This document shows positions 52,212 through 60,974 of a stretch of 60,974 nt of DNA, one piece after another. Under the pieces are notes generated by a model. It made no database searches. It saw only the letters and a program-made list of their open reading frames with translations, and was not told the origin of the DNA. Each line of letters starts with the position of its first letter. Positions within the stretch are counted from its first letter, which is position 1. A program made the position numbers and the translations under genes. Source of the DNA: Gammaproteobacteria bacterium (GTDB lineage: Bacteria > Pseudomonadota > Gammaproteobacteria > DSM-16500); NCBI GenBank assembly GCA_013287745.1, contig JABDDF010000006.1, positions 1-60,974 of the forward strand, given 5' to 3'.

Positions 52212-52895
52212 TTAACGCTTAGACGAGGGTCCCCAGGTTTTTTGGGCAATTTCTGTAGAAGATTCTGGCTTTGCTTTTTCACCTTGTTTTGTATCATTAT
52301 TCTGTAACATTTTTTTAGCATTACCCACAATCGGCGCAGCATCCCCCAGCCATTGTTTAAATTGCTGAAAGATAGCTGAATTATATTTTGATTTACCTGC
52401 CACTTCGGTATCACGAAATCCATTAGTCAAATCAATGCGGCCTTCTTTGGCAGCCTGTTCTACACCGCCAACTACTTTTGCCTCAGCTGTTTTACCTGTT
52501 GATTGATGAGAAAAAACCGATCGTTTTTGTAATAAATCACGATGATCTTTTTCTTTAGTGGCAATTTGCTGGCGTTTTTCAATGAAATTAAGCTTAATTT
52601 CTTCGATTTTTTCTTTCTCTTCTTGATTTAACTCATCGATGTGTTTGCGTAATTCTCTTTTATTTGCTTCGCCTTGTACCTTGGTTTTTGCATCGATGGT
52701 ATGTTCAGTGGTGCTTGCTGTACCATCATCAGAGTCTTTTGATTTCCCCAATTTTTCCAAGGCAGCTTTGCGGCAGGCAGCACAAATATTGCCATAAATC
52801 ATTTTGCCCTGAGGGCCTGCCAGTTGTGAAAATGCAGTCAATGATTTTTGTTGGCCACAGCTCGCGCAGATTTTGGTTAAGTATGGATTATTCAT
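52212..52895 (-). CDS. zinc-ribbon protein with charged coiled-coil tail
   Basis: A 227-residue protein. The N-terminal 45 residues form a likely zinc ribbon with two CxxC pairs (CASC near residue 11 and CAAC near 38). A Glu/Lys-rich helix follows (about 85-130, ELNQEEKEKIEEIKLNF), then a polar region with AIFQQFKQWLGDAAPIVGNA. No signal peptide. It starts the minus-strand block that includes the three large proteins, 156 bp upstream of them. It could be a regulator, an RNA/DNA-binding protein or an effector; I do not recognise the family. Confidence 0.72.
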   Translation of the reverse strand: MNNPYLTKICASCGQQKSLTAFSQLAGPQGKMIYGNICAACRKAALEKLGKSKDSDDGTASTTEHTIDAKTKVQGEANKRELRKHIDELNQEEKEKIEEIKLNFIEKRQQIATKEKDHRDLLQKRSVFSHQSTGKTAEAKVVGGVEQAAKEGRIDLTNGFRDTEVAGKSKYNSAIFQQFKQWLGDAAPIVGNAKKMLQNNDTKQGEKAKPESSTEIAQKTWGPSSKR

Positions 52896-53072
52896 AAGAG
52901 TACTGGGTCGATCTACGGAAAAATGTATTAATGTATGATAATTGATTGTTGTATTAGTATAACAAAGAATGGAACTAGTTTAGCAAATGCCCAGATTTTT
53001 GAAAGCGGTTCTTTATCTGTATTTTCTGTAGGAAAAAGACGTATTTGGTGTTTTTTTGATCTATTTGGCGTG

Positions 53073-53229
53073 TATTAGCCTTCGAGGCGGCGAAGCTGTC
53101 ATGCCAGCCGCACGCTTTTTGTGCGAGGTGGCATCCAGTTTTTATGCTTCTCAAAACAATTTTCTGGATGCCACCTCGCACAAAAAGCGTGCGGCTGGCA
53201 TGACAGCTTCGCCGTCTCGAAGGCTAATA
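53073..53229. repeat. family E inverted repeat in the 488-bp gap before hfq
   Basis: Arms of about 66 bp: TATTAGCCTTCGAGGCGGCG, then AAGCTGTCATGCCAGCCGC and ACGCTTTTTGTGCGAGGTGG, with the complement at the right end and an AT-rich centre. The gap 52896-53383 between the zinc-ribbon gene and hfq holds this repeat. Only weak promoter-like sequence follows; TATAAA at about 53362 could be the hfq -10. Confidence 0.92.
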
Positions 53230-53383
53230 ATTCTTTTATCAGAGAACGCTTGCTTGAACATAACAGATTCGCTATCCTCAGTCTTCCTCGTAACCTATTC
53301 ATTTATGGGAATTTTATCAGATGATGGGAAATCTCTGCGAGTCAAGCTTAATAGGATTAACTATAAAATTGGAGAATAACAAC

Positions 53384-53707
53384 ATGACAAAAGGACCATC
53401 TTTACAAGATCCTTTCTTAAATTCACTGCGTAAAGAAAAGATTCCTGTTTCCATTTATTTGGTTAATGGGATTAAGTTGCAAGGTGTGATTGAATCATTT
53501 GATCAATTCGTCGTTTTACTAAAAAACACAGTCAGCCAAATGGTTTACAAACATGCTATTTCTACTATCGTACCAGCCAGAAATGTATCTTCACCTTTCG
53601 AATATAGTAATACGAATGGTTACCATACAAATCATCAAAATGGTCAAAATGGTAATGGCGGTAAAAATGGCAGTCATGCGAAGCCGATCATTAGTTCGCA
53701 TGAGTAG
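53384..53707 (+). CDS. hfq: RNA-binding protein Hfq
   Basis: A hexameric Sm-like chaperone for small RNA-mRNA pairing; in Legionella it takes part in growth-phase control. The 107-residue protein has the Sm1 motif ([20 protein letters not shown] and [20 protein letters not shown]) and Sm2 ([19 protein letters not shown]), then a Ser/Asn/Gly/His-rich tail. The open frame extends to 53321, but the ATG at 53384 has GGAG at 9-bp spacing and gives the standard N-terminus [11 protein letters not shown]. hflX follows immediately, the classic hfq-hflX order. Confidence 0.97.
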   Translation: MTKGPSLQDPFLNSLRKEKIPVSIYLVNGIKLQGVIESFDQFVVLLKNTVSQMVYKHAISTIVPARNVSSPFEYSNTNGYHTNHQNGQNGNGGKNGSHAKPIISSHE

Positions 53708-53712
53708 TGTCA

Positions 53713-56429
<2,717 letters not shown>

Positions 56430-56442
56430 TGGGTTGTTTAGT

Positions 56443-56573
56443 TAAGGGCTTGAGGGGTTGTGTTACGCCGATGTTCGTCGTTGCGAAAACCTCCGTCGTT
56501 GCGAAAACCTCCGTCGTTGCGAGGAGTGCTTTTTACGACGAACATCGGCGTAACACAACCCCTCAAGCCCTTA
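56443..56573. repeat. family A repeat, copy 3, with long outer arms
   Basis: Outer arms TAAGGGCTTGAGGGGTTGTG then TTACGCCGATGTTCGTCG and complement. The centre has CCTCCGTCGTTGCGAAAA twice and the reverse complement of the family core (GCGAGGAGTGCTTTTTACG). It fills the space between tRNA-Leu and recG. The core orientation is opposite to the copies at 1973 and 43756. Confidence 0.93.
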
Positions 56574-56635
56574 CTGGCAAGCACTTTATACCTGTCAGCA
56601 TTTTTTTGTCAATAAATATAGTGGACTTGGCGGCG

Positions 56636-58684
56636 ATGAAAGAAATTTCTGATTTACATGGCGTTGGTAAACAGCTTGCTAAATGCTTGGCGCGTTTGGG
56701 CATTACCGAAGTGCAAGACTTATTATTTCATTTACCCCTGCGCTATCAAGACAGAACACATTTACAAATGATTCGTGATTTAAAAGATGGCGATGAAGCC
56801 GTCATTGAAGCGGTGATTAGCGCGGTCATTCATCCGCCGCGCGGTCGTACAAAATTATTGTGTGAATTGCGAGATGAAACCGGAAAATTATATTTACGTT
56901 TTTTTCATGTACTCTCTTTTCAAACGACCATCTTAAAAGTAGGAACGAGATTGCGCTGCTATGGCAGTGTGCGTTTGGGGCAGAAGGGAATGGAAATGTT
57001 TCATCCCGAATTTCAAGTGATTGCAGAAGGGAAATCTCTTCCTATTGAGCCGCACTTAACACCCATTTATCCTGCAACGGAAGGCTTGAGCCAATATAGG
57101 TTGAGAAAATTAACGACGCAAGCTTTGTCGTGGAGTACAGAAAAAGATGCACTGACAGATTGTTTGCCGGCTGCTCTCATGAAAAATTTAGCGCTGCCCA
57201 ATTTACATGATGCCTTGCATTTTGTGCATAGACCGCCGCGTGATACCGCTATATCACAATTAATAGAAAATAAAACAGCAGCACAGAAACGTTTAATCTT
57301 CGAAGAATTACTGGCTCATCGTATTAGTTTGTTACAGCTTAAACATTCTTTTCAGCAGCAAAAGAGTGTGTCTTTAGAAATTAATCAAACCATGATGCAA
57401 GTATTTTTGCAGCATTTACCCTTTCAATTAACGACTGCGCAAACGCGTGTTTTATCAGAAATACACGCGGATTTAATGAAGTCACAACCCATGCTGCGTT
57501 TGATTCAAGGTGATGTGGGTTCGGGAAAAACTATCATTGCAGCACTCGCCATGTTGCAAGCAGTCGCCAACGGTCATCAAGCAGTGATCATGGCGCCGAC
57601 TGAATTATTAGCAGAACAACATTATAAAGTGATGCAGCGTTGCTTTGCTCCTTTAGCAATTCAAGTTGCGTTATTATCAGGCCAGATAAAATCGCGTTCT
57701 GCGATTTTAAAATCCATTGCCAATGCAGAAGCGCAAATCATTATTGGTACGCATGCCTTATTTCAACAAAAAGTGGATTTTGCCAAGCTCGCTTTAATTG
57801 TCATTGATGAGCAGCATCGTTTTGGTGTTGAACAACGTGCGTCTTTGCGTGAAAAGGCGCAGAAAAATTATTATCCGCATCAATTAATGATGACAGCAAC
57901 ACCGATTCCGCGCACGCTTGCCATGAGTTTATATGCAGATTTAGATTGTTCAACCATTGATGAATTACCACCGGGTCGAACACCTGTCATAACCAGTGTG
58001 ATGTCAAGTCATAAACGAGATGACATCATTGCTCGTGTACGTGAAGCTTGTCAGCAAGGGCGGCAAGTTTATTGGGTTTGTCCTTTGATTGAAGAATCAG
58101 AAGCAATGGCTTGTCAAGCAGCAACGACAACTTCGCAAAGCTTAACGCAATTATTAACAGATATTAAAATAGGTTTAATCCACGGCCGCATGCGTGCACA
58201 AGAAAAAGAAATTGTGATGCGTGCCTTTCAAGCGGGTGAAATTCATTTATTAGTTGCAACCACAGTGATTGAAGTCGGTGTCGATGTGGCGAATGCCAGT
58301 GTAATGATCATTGAAAATGCTGAGCGCCTAGGTTTATCTCAATTACATCAATTACGAGGACGCGTGGGGCGAGGCAGTACAGTCAGTTATTGTATTTTGC
58401 TCTATCAGTATTTATCTGAGATTGCGAAAGAACGATTGGCTGTCATGCGCGATACCACAGATGGATTTAAAATCGCACAACGTGATTTGGAATTACGAGG
58501 CCCAGGAGAAGTATTAGGTGTCAGACAAACCGGTGAATTATCTTTTAAAGTAGCTGACTTATTACGTGATCGTGACATTTTAGCAGAAGTGAATCAGGCG
58601 GCAGATATTTTTATGCGCGATCATGCAGAAAATATTCCTGCTTTAATTGCAAGATGGATAGGAAGAGATGGGGATTATGGATAA
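56636..58684 (+). CDS. recG: ATP-dependent DNA helicase RecG
   Basis: Remodels stalled replication forks and Holliday junctions. The 682-residue protein has the N-terminal wedge/OB domain (LGITEVQDLLFHLPLRYQDR, then KLLCELRDETGKLYLRFFHV). The helicase core contains Walker A GDVGSGKT, the DEQH box VIDEQHRFGVEQR, the TATPIPRT motif, and motif VI QLRGRVGRG. The frame is open to 56345 through the repeat and the tRNA; the true start is probably the ATG at 56636 or the GTG at 56621, which gives the usual N-terminus. The stop overlaps the convergent anmK end by 10 bp. Confidence 0.96.
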   Translation: MKEISDLHGVGKQLAKCLARLGITEVQDLLFHLPLRYQDRTHLQMIRDLKDGDEAVIEAVISAVIHPPRGRTKLLCELRDETGKLYLRFFHVLSFQTTILKVGTRLRCYGSVRLGQKGMEMFHPEFQVIAEGKSLPIEPHLTPIYPATEGLSQYRLRKLTTQALSWSTEKDALTDCLPAALMKNLALPNLHDALHFVHRPPRDTAISQLIENKTAAQKRLIFEELLAHRISLLQLKHSFQQQKSVSLEINQTMMQVFLQHLPFQLTTAQTRVLSEIHADLMKSQPMLRLIQGDVGSGKTIIAALAMLQAVANGHQAVIMAPTELLAEQHYKVMQRCFAPLAIQVALLSGQIKSRSAILKSIANAEAQIIIGTHALFQQKVDFAKLALIVIDEQHRFGVEQRASLREKAQKNYYPHQLMMTATPIPRTLAMSLYADLDCSTIDELPPGRTPVITSVMSSHKRDDIIARVREACQQGRQVYWVCPLIEESEAMACQAATTTSQSLTQLLTDIKIGLIHGRMRAQEKEIVMRAFQAGEIHLLVATTVIEVGVDVANASVMIIENAERLGLSQLHQLRGRVGRGSTVSYCILLYQYLSEIAKERLAVMRDTTDGFKIAQRDLELRGPGEVLGVRQTGELSFKVADLLRDRDILAEVNQAADIFMRDHAENIPALIARWIGRDGDYG

Positions 58685-59766
58685 TAAATCCCGCCTAAAA
58701 TAGCAGGTTTTTTCGCACCTGTTACACTAGGTAAATTACCCGTTTTATGTTGCATCGTTTGTTTTGCTAACCAGGCGAAGGCCATTGCTTCTACCCAATC
58801 AGGGTCAATGCCATATTGCATGGTGGAGCTCACATTAAAATGCGGCGCAGCTATCTTTTGTAAACGCTGCATTAAAAAATCATTATGTACACCGCCGCCG
58901 CAAATTAAAATTTCTCCTTCAGATATTAATGATTGAATCGTATCAATAATAGTTTGCGCTGTTAATTCAGTTAATGTGGTTTGCACATCGACAGGAGAAA
59001 GTGTTGCATTTAATTTTGCTTGCGTCCAAGCAAGATTGAAATATTCACGTCCCGTACTTTTAGGCGGTGTGCGTTTAAAATAAGGATCAGCTAATAATTG
59101 ATTTAATAAATCCGTCTGTAATTTTCCTTGTCTTGCCCATGCGCCATTTTCATCATGTGATTTTTGTTGATGATGCAAAATCCAACTATCCATTAATACA
59201 TTGCCAGGGCCTGTATCAAAACCAATAACTGTATCATTCATTAATACGGTAATATTTGCCATGCCGCCAATATTCGCAATGACACGCGGCTTATTATCTG
59301 CTGCAAATAAGGCTTGATGAAAGGCGGGTACAAGCGGCGCACCTTGTCCACCCAAGCTCATATCTTTGCGGCGAAAATCAGCAATCGTTGTGATTTCAGT
59401 TTTTGCAGCAATGGTATTAGGATCGCCGATTTGTAAAGTAAAGGGATGGGGTAGAACAGGATGATGACGTATGGTTTGCCCATGACTGCCAATCGCGCGT
59501 ATTGCATGCGCGGTTAAACTTTGCTGCTCTAATAAATGATTTACTGCATTGGCGAAAGCGAGACCTAATTCAATATCTAATTCACCCAAGCGTTGTATTT
59601 CATTATCACCAGGGTGAGATAGGCCATGAATTTTTTGACGTAAGGCTAAAGAGTAAGGTGCATAATGCGTTGAAATCACCGTTGGTATGATGGTGCTGAA
59701 ATCAACCAGTGCTGCATTGATGCCATCTGCACTGGTGCCTGACATAAGCCCTATGTAGAGTTCCAT
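58675..59766 (-). CDS. anmK: anhydro-N-acetylmuramic acid kinase
   Basis: Converts anhydro-MurNAc released by cell-wall turnover to MurNAc-6-phosphate. The 363-residue ASKHA kinase begins MELYIGLMSGTSADGINAAL and contains IGSHGQTIRHHP, ADFRRKDMSLGGQGAPLVPA, VIANIGGMANITVL and FDTGPGNVLMDSW, all diagnostic. The frame is open to 59847; the ATG at 59766 gives the standard start. It is divergent from tyrS, as in several gammaproteobacteria. With nagA and the GlcNAc-type kinase it supports recycling of murein sugars. Confidence 0.97.
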   Translation of the reverse strand: MELYIGLMSGTSADGINAALVDFSTIIPTVISTHYAPYSLALRQKIHGLSHPGDNEIQRLGELDIELGLAFANAVNHLLEQQSLTAHAIRAIGSHGQTIRHHPVLPHPFTLQIGDPNTIAAKTEITTIADFRRKDMSLGGQGAPLVPAFHQALFAADNKPRVIANIGGMANITVLMNDTVIGFDTGPGNVLMDSWILHHQQKSHDENGAWARQGKLQTDLLNQLLADPYFKRTPPKSTGREYFNLAWTQAKLNATLSPVDVQTTLTELTAQTIIDTIQSLISEGEILICGGGVHNDFLMQRLQKIAAPHFNVSSTMQYGIDPDWVEAMAFAWLAKQTMQHKTGNLPSVTGAKKPAILGGIYYP

Positions 59767-59859
59767 ATAAAATCCCGTGAAATTCTGATTCTGCTCTTGC
59801 CCCATATTGTGCCATAATTTGCGCTTCCTTTTATAAATGATTTGCAAGTGGAGTAGGGT

Positions 59860-60974
59860 ATGACAGCAGCAATTGACGAAGCTTTAGCCATCATTCGTCG
59901 GGGCGCGGAAGAAATTCTGCTTGAAGAAGAGTTAATACGAAAATTACAAAGCGGCCGGCCATTGCGTATTAAAGCTGGTTTTGATCCGACTGCGCCTGAT
60001 TTGCATTTGGGCCATACTGTTCTCTTAAATAAAATGAGGCAACTGCAGGAATTGGGCCATGAAATTCAATTTCTCATTGGCGATTTTACGGGCATGATTG
60101 GCGATCCTTCGGGTAAAAATGAAACACGCCCGCCATTAACACATGAGCAAGTGCAAGAAAATGCGCTGACTTATCAAAAGCAAGTATTCAAAATATTAGA
60201 CGCGGAAAAAACTAAAATTATGTTCAATTCTGCGTGGGGAAATAAATTAAGCGCAGTTGATTTGATTAAATTAGCGTCAACACATACGGTAGCACGTATG
60301 TTGGAACGAGATGATTTTCATAAACGTTTTAGCAGTGAGCAACCTATTGCTATCCATGAATTTTTATATCCTTTATTGCAGGGCTATGATTCTGTGATGA
60401 TGAAAGCAGATATTGAATTAGGCGGCACCGATCAAAAATTTAATTTGCTGATGGGAAGAGAATTGCAAAGACAGGCGGGACAAGAAGTGCAGGTTATCAT
60501 TATGCTGCCCTTATTGCCTGGTTTGGATGGCATCAAAAAAATGTCGAAGTCCTTAGGTAATTATATTGGTGTTGATGAATCAGCCACGCAAATTTTTGGA
60601 AAAGTTATGTCAATTTCTGATGAAACCATGTGGCTTTGGTATGAATTGATTAGCTTTCGTTCATTGGCTGAGATGCAAAAATTACGTGATCAAGTGGCGG
60701 AAGGTATGAATCCACGGGATGTAAAATTTTTATTAGCAGAAGAATTGGCAGCACGTTTTCATACGGCTGAAGCGGGCAGGCAGGCACGTGAAAATTTTAT
60801 TGCACAATTTCAGAAGGGAAAGTTGCCAGAAAATATGCAGAGCTTGACCTTGCAAACGGCGGGTAATCTTTCCTTAGGCGGCATTATTAAATTGGCCGCG
60901 CTTGCAAAAAGTGGAGGAGAGGCAAATCGCTTGATTGAGCAGGGGGCAGTGCGTGTCAATGGCGAGAAAATTAT
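59860..60974 (+). CDS. tyrS: tyrosyl-tRNA synthetase, 3' end outside window
   Basis: Charges tRNA-Tyr. No stop occurs before the window ends; 371 complete codons are present. Class I marks are the HIGH motif in LHLGHTVLL, the tyrosine pocket [37 protein letters not shown], and the KMSKS motif in [10 protein letters not shown]. The C-terminal S4-like RNA-binding domain begins at about residue 335 and is cut (last residues RVNGEKI). The layout fits the type 2 (TyrZ-like) TyrRS. GGAGTAGGG lies upstream of the ATG, 94 bp after the divergent anmK start. Confidence 0.95.
   Translation, partial: MTAAIDEALAIIRRGAEEILLEEELIRKLQSGRPLRIKAGFDPTAPDLHLGHTVLLNKMRQLQELGHEIQFLIGDFTGMIGDPSGKNETRPPLTHEQVQENALTYQKQVFKILDAEKTKIMFNSAWGNKLSAVDLIKLASTHTVARMLERDDFHKRFSSEQPIAIHEFLYPLLQGYDSVMMKADIELGGTDQKFNLLMGRELQRQAGQEVQVIIMLPLLPGLDGIKKMSKSLGNYIGVDESATQIFGKVMSISDETMWLWYELISFRSLAEMQKLRDQVAEGMNPRDVKFLLAEELAARFHTAEAGRQARENFIAQFQKGKLPENMQSLTLQTAGNLSLGGIIKLAALAKSGGEANRLIEQGAVRVNGEKI

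Overview
The window is chromosomal DNA of a gammaproteobacterium of the order Legionellales, most likely a Coxiellaceae-type host-associated bacterium. The main evidence is a Dot/Icm type IVB secretion locus (icmW, icmX, icmV, dotA, dotB, dotC, dotD, icmT, icmS) plus a second, separate site with icmQ and a small gene in the icmR position. The rest of the backbone is ordinary gammaproteobacterial housekeeping. The DNA is AT-rich, and intergenic spaces carry several families of long inverted repeats. I see no insertion sequence, integrase, CRISPR array or rRNA operon. There is one tRNA gene (Leu, CAG anticodon).

Layout. 1-11.2 kb: glutathione synthesis (gshA end, gshB), a TPR protein on the minus strand, dprA-smg-topA, argS, a SPOR-domain protein and yicC. 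11.5-20.8 kb: the Dot/Icm locus, made of four short transcription units of alternating direction with repeats between several of them. It also has an SH3-type exported protein and a Thr/Pro-rich exported protein next to icmX. 20.8-24.5 kb: gpsA-secB-grxC-rhodanese, then comF and a BioC-like protein whose start codons overlap head to head. 24.5-27.6 kb: a small accessory island with a self-inhibited Fic protein, an unknown gene, and the mobile mystery B (Fic) and A (HTH) pair. 27.6-33.3 kb: two large unrecognised coiled-coil proteins flanking an amino-sugar kinase. 33.4-42.8 kb: PEBP-like protein, nagA, spoT, a holin-like protein with a Cys-rich tail, ridA, ctpA, gpmI, mlaA. 42.9-43.7 kb: candidate icmR-type gene and icmQ. 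44.0-52.9 kb: three large proteins of one unrecognised family and a zinc-ribbon protein, all on the minus strand. 53.4-61 kb: hfq-hflX-purA, tRNA-Leu, recG, anmK and the start of tyrS.

How it fits together. DotC/DotD would build the outer-membrane core, DotB powers export, DotA, IcmV, IcmT and IcmX are envelope parts, and IcmS/IcmW are effector chaperones. IcmQ with its small partner is the cytoplasmic pore-forming/chaperone pair. The big helical proteins at 27.6-33.3 kb and 44.0-52.1 kb have no recognisable enzyme domain and are the natural candidates for substrates of this system, but that is inference from context only.

The most interesting items are the candidate IcmR-type partner of IcmQ, the three-gene effector-like family with a recurring helical module, the Fic island with its 22-bp direct repeat flanking the promoter, purA running on into the antisense of tRNA-Leu, and unrelated palindromic repeat families that share the same outer boundary sequence.
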